43,071 nt of DNA from Oscillospiraceae bacterium (GCA_015065935.1 SVPI01000017.1:1-43071), one strand, 5' to 3'; shown: positions 24,293 through 32,906, counted from the first letter of the stretch. Translations and numbers: made by a program. Notes: generated from the sequence alone by a model not told the origin.

Positions 24293-25027
24293 ATGGAAAA
24301 GAAAAACGAAACATTAGAGCAGAGAAAAAAGGCTCAAGCCGAGCTGCTGAAACTAAAAAAAATGCAAAGCGGCGAGCTTGCACCGCCACCAAAGCCCAGT
24401 GAGCTTGCGGGAGAAATGACCAAGGAAGAAAAACGAGAAAACTTTTGGTTTTATAATCGCGGTAAGGTGATTTTTATAGCTGTTGTTGCGGCAATTCTGG
24501 CTATTATGATTACCCAGTGCGCCACACGCCCGGTTTACGATGGCGAGGTTGTGCTTTTTACCTATGATTACTATTATTCCGACCATATAACCTTAATGGA
24601 GGATTATTTCTCCCTGTTTTTTGAGGATAAAAACGGTGACGGTAAGGTAAAGGTTGATGTTATTAACTGCGCCTATGATAAAAACATAACGGTTAATAAT
24701 CCCACAAACCAAAATACCGCCCAAAAACTGCAAACCATTCTTTTTGCCCAGCGGGAAAAGGTTATTTTCCTTCTTGATGAGGAGTCCTTTAACTATCTTG
24801 ACTCCATTTTGGATGAGGGCGAGTTGTTCACCGCGGATTGCGTAATGCTTGGCAAAAACTTCTATTCCTATTGCGATAAAACGGAGGACCTGCCCCTGCC
24901 CGAAGGCCTGCACCTTGTTATGCGGGAATATGACGAAGCCGCCCTTAAAGCCGACAAAAAGGTTGCCGCGGCATACAACACCGCCAAAGAGGTTTTAACC
25001 CGCGTTGCCGAAACCCAGGATAAATAA
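24293..25027 (+). CDS. Membrane-anchored protein of unknown function
   Basis: 244 residues from the ATG behind AAGGAAAG, downstream of the promoter at 24233. A highly charged cytoplasmic N-terminus of about 60 residues (EKRENFWFYNRGK at its end) leads to one membrane helix (VIFIAVVAAILAIMITQC) and an outer domain of about 165 residues with acidic DKNGDGK. Family not recognised. It follows the ABC operon but has its own promoter, and it converges on the DUF5050-like gene over a shared terminator. Confidence 0.6.
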   Translation: MEKKNETLEQRKKAQAELLKLKKMQSGELAPPPKPSELAGEMTKEEKRENFWFYNRGKVIFIAVVAAILAIMITQCATRPVYDGEVVLFTYDYYYSDHITLMEDYFSLFFEDKNGDGKVKVDVINCAYDKNITVNNPTNQNTAQKLQTILFAQREKVIFLLDEESFNYLDSILDEGELFTADCVMLGKNFYSYCDKTEDLPLPEGLHLVMREYDEAALKADKKVAAAYNTAKEVLTRVAETQDK

Positions 25028-25030
25028 ATT

Positions 25031-25063
25031 AAAAGCACGGAACAAATCGTTCCGTGCTTTTTT
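25031..25063. terminator. Bidirectional terminator
   Basis: 13-bp perfect stem AAAAGCACGGAAC/GTTCCGTGCTTTT between convergent genes. Confidence 0.85.
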
Positions 25064-26221
25064 CTATTTGCTATATTCAAATAAAATAACCTTATCCTTT
25101 TTTTGGCAAGTAACGAAGGAATACATAGTGTTTTCCCTATTTGCTTTTGCCACTGTGTAAAGGCTCTTGGGTGCCACCTTTTTAGTGCTTAAATCGTTAA
25201 AGGCGAAAAAGTCAATAGGGTCGTTAACTGAATCGTAGCGAGAATCCATAACCATAATCCCCTGTTCCCAAAAAGCAATCGCCTTATTCAGCAAATACGT
25301 TTCGCTCTCATTTGTCGCAACGGGCAGAGCGGTGTCTTCGCCTTTGAAATTCACCTTATAAATGTGCTCGCCAAAATGATAATAAATATCGTTGCCTACA
25401 AGATGCAGTTCGCTTCTGTGGCGGGTGGAAGGCTCAGAATAACGCTTTGCAATTTCAAACTTTTTAGATTTCGGGTCAAATTTAGCGATGCAAAGAGCTT
25501 CGCCTTCATAAATCCAGCAGTAAAGAACGCTGTCCTTAACCACAGCGAAATAAACGTCTCCAATGTTTTCCAGACAGATTTCTCCTTTTTCGTCGGTGCC
25601 GTCAATGTTAGATGAGCAAAGATATTTTTTCCACTCGTTTGTTTCATATTTTTTGCCAATATAATAAATTCTGCCCTGATAAATGGTGTAAATTCCAAAA
25701 CTTGCACTTTTTACAATTTCCTTAACGTTCTTTCCGTTTTGATCGCATGTGAAAATCGCGTTTCGGGTTTGATATTTTTCAGCAACGTCGTCGTGGTAGA
25801 AAATTTTGCCGTCATAAACCGAAATATAACGCCTGCATTCCCAATTGTTTTCGTAATATGTGTGAATCGAATAATCGCTGTTTAAAATAGCATAGGGCGT
25901 TATAATCTTGCCCTTGTAATCAACAGCATTATTCTGTCTTAAAATGTTAATGGTTTCGGTGCTGTTTGAATAATCCTTTTTTGAAACAGTTGAGCTAGTA
26001 GCAGAGCTGGTGGCAGAAGCTACACTTGATGTTTTGCTGCTTTCGGTTTCGGAAGAAGCGGCCGAAGAAGCCTCGCTTTGACTGCTTACATTTGAAACAA
26101 CAGAGGCGGTGCTATTAGCAGTTGAGGTTTCGTTTGAACTCTCGCCTGCCGAATTTTTTCCACAGGCACAAAGAGAAAAGATTAAAACCAAGGCAAGTAA
26201 AAATGCTGTTAGTTTTTTCAT
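25064..26221 (-). CDS. DUF5050-like beta-propeller lipoprotein
   Basis: 385 residues. Lipoprotein signal with lipobox SLCAC, then about 60 residues of Ser/Thr/Ala-rich linker (residues 22-82). The remainder holds repeated YDGKIFYHD, QGRIYYIG, DSVLYCW and GNDIYYHFG blades, typical of DUF5050-type propellers of surface proteins. It is last in a three-gene lipoprotein operon, 13 bp after the second SGNH gene. Its signal peptide, RBS and upstream linker are almost identical in DNA to those of the SGNH gene before it, a sign of cassette duplication. Function unknown; surface binding is inferred. Confidence 0.7.
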   Translation of the reverse strand: MKKLTAFLLALVLIFSLCACGKNSAGESSNETSTANSTASVVSNVSSQSEASSAASSETESSKTSSVASATSSATSSTVSKKDYSNSTETINILRQNNAVDYKGKIITPYAILNSDYSIHTYYENNWECRRYISVYDGKIFYHDDVAEKYQTRNAIFTCDQNGKNVKEIVKSASFGIYTIYQGRIYYIGKKYETNEWKKYLCSSNIDGTDEKGEICLENIGDVYFAVVKDSVLYCWIYEGEALCIAKFDPKSKKFEIAKRYSEPSTRHRSELHLVGNDIYYHFGEHIYKVNFKGEDTALPVATNESETYLLNKAIAFWEQGIMVMDSRYDSVNDPIDFFAFNDLSTKKVAPKSLYTVAKANRENTMYSFVTCQKKDKVILFEYSK

Positions 26222-26234
26222 TAAAGTTTCCTCC

Positions 26235-27215
26235 TTACTTAAACAAATCCGCTAAAATCTTATCAGCAATAAGCTTATAACCGGGGTCGGCGGGGTGCCA
26301 CATATCGGCAACCAAATTTCCCATACCGTAGCCCGGGCCGCCGGGGGTGTAATGCTTCATCCATTCCTCGTGAACATCAATAACCGCAAGGCCCTTTTCG
26401 GCCGCCAACTCCTTCATAGCGACAGAATATTCATCTAACGGACTGCCTTCGCTTTTGCCCTCGCCTGTTGAGGTTGGGGTCATTAAAATTATATCGGTTT
26501 CGGGCTGATTGGCCATCACTTTTTCAACCAGCGTTCTCATATTGCGCTTGTAGGTTGAAAGGTCTCCTGCATCGTTAACGCCCAAATGAATAATAAACAA
26601 ATCGGCCTTTTTAGGCAGGCGGCCGTTTGCTGTTCCCATAAAATCGGTGTCCATTCGAGCAACGGTTTCGCCCATTCTTGACCCGCTGACACCTGAACGC
26701 ACAACGGTTATTTTGCCATTTGCGCCCTCCTGAACGTTTACAGGCTCGGAGTAGCCTTTAAGCGGCTGTCTAAGGCCGTTTTCAATACCGTCATAACGAA
26801 TAACGGTGCGGTCGGGCAATTTTTCGGCAATTCCCTTTGCAACAAGGCCGACAAAGCTTGTTTCCTTGCTGGAAGCCTGAAAACCGAAGGTAATGGAATC
26901 GCCTATAAAGGTTATCATATAATCCTTTGAATTTATCATTTTAGTCTTTATTTCCTTTAATGTTACCTGCTTTACATCGGGAGGTGTTTTAGAGGTTGTG
27001 CTTTCCTTTGAGGATTTTGTGTTATAATCCACTGAAATCGAGGGGGAAGAAATTTTAGGAGCAGATGATGCGGCAGAGGAGGTATCGCTTTCTGCCGAAG
27101 AGCTTCCCGCCGCTGAGGAGGTCTCGTTTTCCGAGGAGGTTACCGCGTTTCCCCCACAGGCGCAAAGAGAAAAGATTAAAACCAAAACAAGTAAAAATGC
27201 TGTTAGTTTTTTCAT
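26235..27215 (-). CDS. SGNH/GDSL hydrolase lipoprotein (paralogue 2)
   Basis: 326 residues from ATG 27213-27215 (RBS GGAGG); the longer frame overlaps the upstream gene. Lipobox SLCAC, then a Ser-rich linker and an SGNH domain with GDSITFG, SGVSGSRMGE, HLGVNDAGD and DMWHPADPGY for the Ser, Gly, Asn and Asp/His blocks. Unlike paralogues 1 and 3 it lacks the fibronectin-like domain. It shares IRYDGI and GKITVVRSG with them. Middle gene of the operon; 13 bp separate it from each neighbour. Confidence 0.87.
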   Translation of the reverse strand: MKKLTAFLLVLVLIFSLCACGGNAVTSSENETSSAAGSSSAESDTSSAASSAPKISSPSISVDYNTKSSKESTTSKTPPDVKQVTLKEIKTKMINSKDYMITFIGDSITFGFQASSKETSFVGLVAKGIAEKLPDRTVIRYDGIENGLRQPLKGYSEPVNVQEGANGKITVVRSGVSGSRMGETVARMDTDFMGTANGRLPKKADLFIIHLGVNDAGDLSTYKRNMRTLVEKVMANQPETDIILMTPTSTGEGKSEGSPLDEYSVAMKELAAEKGLAVIDVHEEWMKHYTPGGPGYGMGNLVADMWHPADPGYKLIADKILADLFK

Positions 27216-27228
27216 TAAAGTTTCCTCC

Positions 27229-28401
27229 TTACTTAAACAAATCCTCAAAAATTTTATTGGCCATAACCTCGTAGCCGGTATCACTTGGGTGCCAACGGTC
27301 ATAATGCCAATTTCCCATACCAAAGCCGGCGCCGCCCTGAACATAATGGTCCATCCAAACGGCGTGCATATCAATAATGGGGAAGCCAAGCTCATTTGCG
27401 GCCTCCTTCATAGCATCGGAATAGGCATTAAGGGGGTTTTCGCTGGCGGGCGCATTACTGCTACCAACGCTACTGGTCGGGGTCATAAAAACTATGTCGG
27501 TTTCGGGCTGGTCACGAAGAATTAAGGTACCAAGCTTTAAAAGGCGCTCCTTAAATTCATAAGTAGAGGCGCCCCAGCCCTGGTCGTTAATGCCTATATG
27601 AATAACCATAAGGTCAGCCTTTTTTGGAAGTCTTCCGTTTGCCGTGCCCATAAAATCGGAGTACATTCGGTTAATAAGGTGTGTGCCCTCGCTTGAGCCA
27701 ACGCCCGAGCGCACAACGGTTATTTTACCCTTAGTTCCCTCATTTACGGTTATAGGCGCGGAATATTCCTTTAAGGGCACCCGCTCGCCGTTCATAATGC
27801 CATCGTAACGAATAATGGTGCGGTCGGAAAATTTTTCGGAAAGTCTGCGGGCAAAAAATGCGGGATAGGTGGTTTCCTCACTTGATTTTCCTGCGCCCCA
27901 GGTAACCGAATCACCGATAAAGGTTATAAGATAATCTTTAGAGTTTTCTATTTTCTTTGCAATATCCTTTAAGGAAGCAGTCTTTTTTTCAAGACACAAC
28001 ATTTTCTTTCCTTTTTTAGAAATTCCAACCATCGGGCTTTCGTTGCCATTCCTTTGGTAGAACATTTTAAGGGTGTAAATTTGGCCCTTTGTAAGGGCGG
28101 TTTCAAGGGTATATTCGGTGCCGATAAGCCCGCCTTTATCTACAATAACCTTTCCGTCTTCATCCTCAATAATAACCCTCGCCGTAGCGCCACCCTTAAG
28201 AGTTGACCACTTTATCGTAGGCTTAACCTCCCAAAGAGGCGGGAGCGGCTCCAGCTCAGGGGCGGTAAAAACCTCGGTAATAGCCGAGGAGGTGTTGGAT
28301 GAAACCTCACTGGCGGCAGAGGAGGCCGTTTCCCCTTTCCCACAGGCGCAAAGTCCCAAAACAAGGCAACAAGCCGTTATAATTGCTAATAGTTTTTTCA
28401 T
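27229..28401 (-). CDS. SGNH/GDSL hydrolase lipoprotein (paralogue 3)
   Basis: 390 residues. Lipobox GLCAC, short linker, then the fibronectin-like domain (about 50-140; VKPTIKWSTLKGGATARVIIE) nearly matching that of the 17258 gene. The SGNH domain has GDSVTWGAG, RSGVGSSEGT, HIGINDQGWG and DRWHPSDTGY. First gene of the three-lipoprotein operon. It is transcribed from a promoter region lying in the terminal repeat of the 28430-28649 element. Probably an extracellular esterase or deacetylase on glycan, inferred. Confidence 0.87.
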   Translation of the reverse strand: MKKLLAIITACCLVLGLCACGKGETASSAASEVSSNTSSAITEVFTAPELEPLPPLWEVKPTIKWSTLKGGATARVIIEDEDGKVIVDKGGLIGTEYTLETALTKGQIYTLKMFYQRNGNESPMVGISKKGKKMLCLEKKTASLKDIAKKIENSKDYLITFIGDSVTWGAGKSSEETTYPAFFARRLSEKFSDRTIIRYDGIMNGERVPLKEYSAPITVNEGTKGKITVVRSGVGSSEGTHLINRMYSDFMGTANGRLPKKADLMVIHIGINDQGWGASTYEFKERLLKLGTLILRDQPETDIVFMTPTSSVGSSNAPASENPLNAYSDAMKEAANELGFPIIDMHAVWMDHYVQGGAGFGMGNWHYDRWHPSDTGYEVMANKIFEDLFK

Positions 28402-28429
28402 CTAAAGTACCTCCTTTTATTTAAATTTA

Positions 28430-28649
28430 TTATAATGACTATGTTTATGTCGAAATAAGACTTTGCCTTGTTTCGACTGCGAATTCAAAGAATTCGCAAA
28501 CAATTACCAACGGTAATTGAACATATTCATTGAAATGATATCGAAGTTACCAAACTACGTTTTAAGACGTTGTTTGTAACACAAAGCCGATTTTTATCGG
28601 CTTTGTCGAGAAATTGATTAAATTTCTCGACATTCGATAATCATTATAA
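28430..28649. mobile_element. MITE-like hairpin element with imperfect terminal inverted repeats
   Basis: About 220 bp bounded by imperfect inverted repeats (28430-28453 and 28627-28649; TTATAATGAYTAT, then ATGTCGA). Inside are back-to-back hairpins: GTCGAAATAAG/CTTGTTTCGAC, TGCGAATTCaaaGAATTCGCA, CAATTACCaacGGTAATTG, a long bulged stem 28546-28580, ACAAAGCCGATttttATCGGCTTTGT, and TGTCGAGAAATT/AATTTCTCGACA. The last two share bases, so they are mutually exclusive. No coding potential. No clear target-site duplication is visible. It occupies nearly all of the gap between the lipoprotein operon and the MATE gene. Confidence 0.6.
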
Positions 28650-28668
28650 CATATAGCAGAGCGAAAAT

Positions 28669-28704
28669 AAAGAAAAAAGACCGCTATTGCGGTCTTTTTT
28701 CTTT
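28669..28704 (-). terminator. Terminator of the MATE gene
   Basis: 16-bp stem AAAGAAAAAAGACCGC/GCGGTCTTTTTTCTTT; its upstream arm overlaps the last codons. Confidence 0.8.
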
Positions 28705-30042
28705 AAGTAGTTTTTTGTAAGAATAAATAAACAGCGCCAACTGAAACAAAATACACAAAAACCAGGAAATGGGGAAGTTAACAAGCAGACCCTTAAGGGA
28801 GTGGAACTGTGGCAGTTTAAACATTGTGTTAACCCACAAAATTCGGAAAACACAGGCGAAAAACACGCTTATAATCATTGACGCGGTAGCGTGGTGCATT
28901 CCTCGGTTGGTGTAGGAAAGGCACTCCATAATTCCGCAAAGGCAGTAAGGTGTGCACACAACCAGCATACGCTCTAGGCCATAGGAAATGGCTTCAGGAG
29001 AATCGGTTATAAAAATGGATAAAAGGGGTTTACCGAAAAGGTTTGCGGCGCCGCCCAAAACAACCCCCAGCACGGTTACACAAACCGAGCAAGCAATAAG
29101 CGCCTTTTTTATACGCTCATATTTTCCCGCGCCCATATTCTGCCCTGTGTAGGTAAGGGTGGTTTGGGAAAAGGAGTTCATTGAGGTGTAAATAAAGCCC
29201 TCAATGCTTGCCGCCGCCGCGTTGCCCGAAACAACCGTTGAGCCGAAGGAGTTAACCGCCGACTGGGTTATGGTGTTGGAAAGGGAGAAAAAGGAGCCCT
29301 GAAGGCCCGAAGGGATACCAACTCCAAGAATTTTAAGCAATGGTGCCTTGTGGAATTTTATTTTCTTTATAAAAAGCTTGCAGTCATCATCCCTCTTTAA
29401 AAGGTCGCGAAGGAAAAGCGAGGCGGATATAACCTGGGAAAGCACGGTAGCCAGGGCAACGCCCTCAACATTCATATTAAACACCGTTACAAACAGCACA
29501 TTTAAAACAACATTGGTAACTCCCGCAATGCTTAAATAAATAAGGGGCTTTTTTGTCTGCCCTGTTGCATTTATAATGGCGCCTGCAAAAAAGCAGAAAA
29601 CATTAACCATCATTCCGCCGAAATAAACCTTCATATAAAGGGCGGAAAGAGGCAGAATATCATCGGGGGTTCCCATAAACCCTAAAAGGGTTTCAGAAAA
29701 GAAAACACCCGAAAGGGTTGCAATAACACCGCAAACAAAGGAAATAGCAATGCTTGTATGTACCGCTTTTTTTGTGCCCTCGCTGTCCCTTGCGCCAATA
29801 CTGTGGGCAACCACAACACCCGCACCTGTTGAAAGACCGATAAACACATTAACAAGAAGGGATGTAAGTGAGCCTGTAGCCCCAACGGCGGCAATGGATG
29901 CGCTACCGCAAAAGTGGCCCACAACAGCCATATCGGCAGCGTTATAAAGCAGCTGCAAAATGTTTGTAAGAATAACAGGAATAGTGTAGCGAATTACACC
30001 CGAAAAAATGGGTCCGCCGCAAATATCCACCTTGCTTTTCAT
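28684..30042 (-). CDS. MATE-family efflux transporter
   Basis: 452 residues from ATG 30040-30042 (a GTG 10 codons earlier is possible). About twelve hydrophobic segments in two halves. Starts with PIFSGVIRYTIPVILTNILQLLYNAADMAVVG, the classic MATE N-terminus, and has GATGSLTSLLVNVFIGLSTG and the matching second-half NTITQSAVNSFGSTVVSGNAAA. MATE proteins export cationic drugs or metabolites using Na+ or H+. Promoter at 30077-30104. Adjacent to the surface-carbohydrate genes but no link is evident. Confidence 0.92.
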   Translation of the reverse strand: MKSKVDICGGPIFSGVIRYTIPVILTNILQLLYNAADMAVVGHFCGSASIAAVGATGSLTSLLVNVFIGLSTGAGVVVAHSIGARDSEGTKKAVHTSIAISFVCGVIATLSGVFFSETLLGFMGTPDDILPLSALYMKVYFGGMMVNVFCFFAGAIINATGQTKKPLIYLSIAGVTNVVLNVLFVTVFNMNVEGVALATVLSQVISASLFLRDLLKRDDDCKLFIKKIKFHKAPLLKILGVGIPSGLQGSFFSLSNTITQSAVNSFGSTVVSGNAAAASIEGFIYTSMNSFSQTTLTYTGQNMGAGKYERIKKALIACSVCVTVLGVVLGGAANLFGKPLLSIFITDSPEAISYGLERMLVVCTPYCLCGIMECLSYTNRGMHHATASMIISVFFACVFRILWVNTMFKLPQFHSLKGLLVNFPISWFLCILFQLALFIYSYKKLLKEKRPQ

Positions 30043-30076
30043 AAAACACACCCTCTGACCTCTCTGTTTCACTTTG

Positions 30077-30104
30077 ATTTTAGCACTTTAAAAATTAAAT
30101 GCAA
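30077..30104 (-). promoter_or_regulatory. Promoter of the MATE gene
   Basis: Minus strand TTGCAT, 16 bp, TAAAAT. Confidence 0.45.
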
Positions 30105-30130
30105 TAGAAAAATTCCAATTTTAAAAAAAT

Positions 30131-30160
30131 ATCCGACCCTTTTTTAAAAAAGGGTCGGAT
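30131..30160 (-). terminator. Terminator of the glycosidase-like gene
   Basis: Long stem ATCCGACCCTTTTT/AAAAAGGGTCGGAT; T run on the minus strand. Confidence 0.8.
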
Positions 30161-30169
30161 TCTTTTAAT

Positions 30170-31768
30170 TTATTCGCCCTGGTTACCCCATTTGTCAACC
30201 GATTTTACGGTAAATTTACCCGCCTTATCGGCAAGGGGAATACTTAATGCAACGGTGGAGGCAATTTGCACTCCATCCTTAAACACGCGGTAGTAAACGT
30301 GCTCGGAATCCTTACATTCCTTCCAGCATAGGCGCCCGTTTTTAACCTTTACCCCCTTAATCTTTGAGGGAATGCGGTCCTCATAATCGGTGGTTAGCAG
30401 GATAAGGGATTTAGGCGGCAGGGTGATTTCGTTTTTATCATTTAGCTCTAAAACTGCGCTGTAGGGCTGCAGGTCGTTAAAATCGTTAAAGGGAATGTTA
30501 TCGGCCTCAAAGGTATAAAGGCGAGCCTTTTTGTTAAGGGCAAAATCAAGGGACAACTGCGCCTTTTCCTCGTTTTCACTCCAATTAAGCAGGGCGAGGG
30601 TTGCCCTTTTCTCCTCATCAATAACACCGCAGGCGCGAACAAACTCACTATCCCACTGGGTTTTTAAAACTCTTGAGCCTTTTTTAAAGAACTTTGCCAT
30701 TAAACCGAGGGTGTAAAGGGAGGCATAGCTGCTGTAATCCTTATTTTCATCATCCCAGCGGATAAGGCCGTTTTTATTATACCTTATTTCCATTCCGTGT
30801 CCCGAAAAGCGAACAGCATCATAGCGGGCCTTCTCGACCTGAGTGTCGCCGTTTTCACGGATAAGGGGTGCGGGGTAGTCAAACATTGTCCAGTAGGCAG
30901 TAGCAAGACAGCCTGTGTTAATGGCCGCCATAGCAAGCTCGGCAAAGGCAAGGGCAAAATCTCCCTGCAGGGCCAAATGGTCAGCCGAAAAATTGGAATC
31001 GTTCATCATAGGCATAAGGGTTGTGTTGGGAACGGTTCTAACGCCGAATTCGCCCAGCATGAAACGCTTTTCCTTTGAATGGGCGGTTTTAACCAGTGGG
31101 GCAAGGCCCGAAACATAGCGGTCGTAAGCCTTTAAATCCCCTGGGGGCAGGGCGGTATCAACCGAATAAAGGTGGTTACAATAAACCGAGGTTGTTTCAT
31201 CCATATTTTCGGCAACCCAGTCGTTAAGATAGAAATGCTCCTCGTTTGCGGCATCGCTTGCAACAATGCCAACATCTAAATTATGCCTGCTCAAAGCCTT
31301 AAAAAGCCCCTCGTTATATTTTTTAAACAGCTCCATATTGTTTTTAAACCAAGCATAGGTGTTGCCAACCGAAAGCTCGTTTGTAAGGCAATAGTATCTT
31401 ATTTTTGTGCAGTTTCTAACATTTATAAGGTAATCTAGCTTTTCGGCAACCTTCTCGCAGTAAACATCTATGTCATCCTCATCGGTTATGTAGGGCATTC
31501 TGCCGGGAACGGCATAAACGAGGGTACCCGCCTTTCGGTAGGTTTCATCATAATAATCGGCAAAGGCATCCATTGCCTCTTTAGACCAATCGGCATAAAC
31601 GGCAAAAACGCGGGAAAAGGTTGGCGAAATTTCTCTGAAGGTTTTTAAAATGATTTCATTTTTAACCTTTTCGCTCATAAGGGCGGTCATTGTGGCTTCG
31701 CTGTTGTGAAAGCCAAGGCCACCGAAAAGCCATTTAAGCTTTGGGTTTTTAAAGGATATTTTACTCAT
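30170..31768 (-). CDS. Putative clan-A glycoside hydrolase (GH39/GH5-like)
   Basis: 532 residues, no signal peptide, so probably cytoplasmic. A TIM-barrel region (about 1-330) has the two glutamates expected in clan GH-A: LTNEL (Glu131, acid/base after beta-4) and LGEFG (Glu240, nucleophile). A beta-sandwich (about 370-450) and a C-terminal fibronectin-like module follow. RBS AAAGGGGG precedes the ATG. It is divergent from a truncated AraC gene, which would have been its natural regulator. The family number cannot be settled by eye. Confidence 0.65.
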   Translation of the reverse strand: MSKISFKNPKLKWLFGGLGFHNSEATMTALMSEKVKNEIILKTFREISPTFSRVFAVYADWSKEAMDAFADYYDETYRKAGTLVYAVPGRMPYITDEDDIDVYCEKVAEKLDYLINVRNCTKIRYYCLTNELSVGNTYAWFKNNMELFKKYNEGLFKALSRHNLDVGIVASDAANEEHFYLNDWVAENMDETTSVYCNHLYSVDTALPPGDLKAYDRYVSGLAPLVKTAHSKEKRFMLGEFGVRTVPNTTLMPMMNDSNFSADHLALQGDFALAFAELAMAAINTGCLATAYWTMFDYPAPLIRENGDTQVEKARYDAVRFSGHGMEIRYNKNGLIRWDDENKDYSSYASLYTLGLMAKFFKKGSRVLKTQWDSEFVRACGVIDEEKRATLALLNWSENEEKAQLSLDFALNKKARLYTFEADNIPFNDFNDLQPYSAVLELNDKNEITLPPKSLILLTTDYEDRIPSKIKGVKVKNGRLCWKECKDSEHVYYRVFKDGVQIASTVALSIPLADKAGKFTVKSVDKWGNQGE

Positions 31769-31869
31769 TAAAATTCCCCCTTTTAAAAAATATTAGCACA
31801 AATTTTTGCACAAAACAATATGGAAAAACACCGCTTTTCGTATTTTTTGTGTACAAAATCGGAAATGTG

Positions 31870-31898
31870 TTGAAAAACCATTATGGGTATGTTATTTT
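31870..31898 (+). promoter_or_regulatory. Promoter remaining in front of the broken AraC gene
   Basis: TTGAAA, 17 bp, TATTTT. Confidence 0.4.
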
Positions 31899-31913
31899 AT
31901 AGGTGGTGATGGT

Positions 31914-32258
31914 ATGTATTATTTCGCAAATAAAATAAACATAGAGCTTCACAATGTATTTTTAAAGAAAAGTGTCACACCCTGCTTTTCAAATAATTTC
32001 CGACCTGTCAACAGCCTCATTTATTATCGGGTTGGCGGTCAGTGCTTTGAATTCGGCGAAAACCGAGTTGTAGCAAAGGCAGGGGACGTGCTTATTATGC
32101 CTTATGGGCTTAAATATAAAAACCGAATATTAAGCAAGGACACCGAGTATTATCAAATTGATTTCAGCGTTTACAGCGATGGCGTGCCCTTTGCCATTGT
32201 TGATTCATTACAATCCCTCCAAACACAAACTACCAAAAAGAAACACAAACCTCAATAG
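31914..32258 (+). pseudogene. AraC-family regulator, N-terminal fragment
   Basis: Only the sensor half remains: about 95 residues resemble the AraC cupin domain (SLIYYRVGGQCFEFGENR, VAKAGDVLIMPYGLKY, YYQIDFSVY). The frame then runs into a Thr/Lys/Gln-rich tail encoded by unrelated DNA and stops. No HTH is found downstream in any frame. The break point is next to an inverted repeat (32243-32306) and the rearranged tRNA-Trp region. The start has RBS GGTGG. It is divergent from the glycosidase-like gene. Confidence 0.7.
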
Positions 32259-32306
32259 CGTTTTTTGCAAAAAACATTGCGTTTCTTGCAAAATTGAGGC
32301 TTGTGT
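32243..32306. repeat. Inverted repeat at the AraC break point
   Basis: ACACAAACCTCAAT (32243-32256) pairs with ATTGAGGCTTGTGT (32293-32306), 13 of 14, around an inner TTTTTTGCAAAAAA palindrome. Confidence 0.6.
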
Positions 32307-32328
32307 AAATATGGGTTTTCCTTTTTAC

Positions 32329-32383
32329 GCCTCGGGTTAAGGCTTTAACCAAACTAAAAAAGAAGCACCGACCAAAAGGTCAA
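32329..32383. repeat. Repeat A, copy 1
   Basis: 55 bp starting GCCTCGGGTTAAGGC, identical to 32541-32595. It copies sequence downstream of tRNA-Trp and cuts off inside the terminator hairpin. Together with repeat B and spacer it fills the 347-bp gap between the AraC fragment and tRNA-Trp. Confidence 0.85.
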
Positions 32384-32419
32384 TTTTTTAAATTGTGGCA
32401 AAATAGCAAGGACTTATTT

Positions 32420-32536
32420 GCCCTCTTGCGGTGCCCAAAGTTCATCACGGCTCTTAACGCCTATGACCTTTGACCGCGGCGCTTCGTTTTGCTCGCTGTT
32501 TCGTCCACCGGACGCGCTCGCAACCTCACCCGGCAC
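32420..32536. repeat. Repeat B, copy 1
   Basis: 117 bp starting GCCCTCTTGCGGTGCCC; one difference from the copy at 32723-32839. Confidence 0.88.
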
Positions 32537-32540
32537 GCGT

Positions 32541-32595
32541 GCCTCGGGTTAAGGCTTTAACCAAACTAAAAAAGAAGCACCGACCAAAAGGTCAA
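32541..32595. repeat. Repeat A, copy 2
   Basis: Identical to 32329-32383; here it includes the intact upstream arm of the tRNA-Trp terminator. Confidence 0.85.
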
Positions 32596-32606
32596 TGCTT
32601 CTTTTT
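32568..32606 (-). terminator. Terminator of the tRNA-Ile2/Trp operon
   Basis: Outer stem AAAAAGAAGCA/TGCTTCTTTTT with inner GACC-aaaa-GGTC, abutting the CCA end of tRNA-Trp on the minus strand. Confidence 0.75.
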
Positions 32607-32681
32607 GGCAGGGGCAGAAGGACTTGAACCCTCGGCACGCGGTTTTGGAGACCGCTGCTCTACCAACTGAGCTATACCCCT
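32606..32681 (-). tRNA. tRNA-Trp(CCA)
   Basis: 76 nt with encoded CCA. Acceptor AGGGGTA/TGCCCCT, discriminator G, anticodon stem GCGGT/ACCGC around CTCCAAA, anticodon CCA. Confidence 0.93.
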
Positions 32682-32722
32682 AAATATTATTTTATTTTTA
32701 TATGTTAAACGCCTCGGGTTAT

Positions 32723-32839
32723 GCCCTCTTGCGGTGCCCAAAGTTCATTACGGCTCTTAACGCCTATGACCTTTGACCGCGGCGCTTCGTTTTGCTCGCT
32801 GTTTCGTCCACCGGACGCGCTCGCAACCTCACCCGGCAC
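32723..32839. repeat. Repeat B, copy 2
   Basis: Second 117-bp copy; ends a few bases from the truncated tRNA-Trp. Confidence 0.88.
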
Positions 32840-32843
32840 TTAA

Positions 32844-32885
32844 GGTTTTTGGAGACCGCTGCTCTACCAACTGAGCTATACCCCT
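32844..32885 (-). pseudogene. Truncated tRNA-Trp (5' half)
   Basis: The first 42 nt of tRNA-Trp: 5' acceptor strand, D arm and 5' anticodon arm, with one extra base in the anticodon loop. The rest is replaced by repeat B. It cannot fold into a tRNA. Confidence 0.88.
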
Positions 32886-32906
32886 AAATAATATGTGTTC
32901 ATTTGT

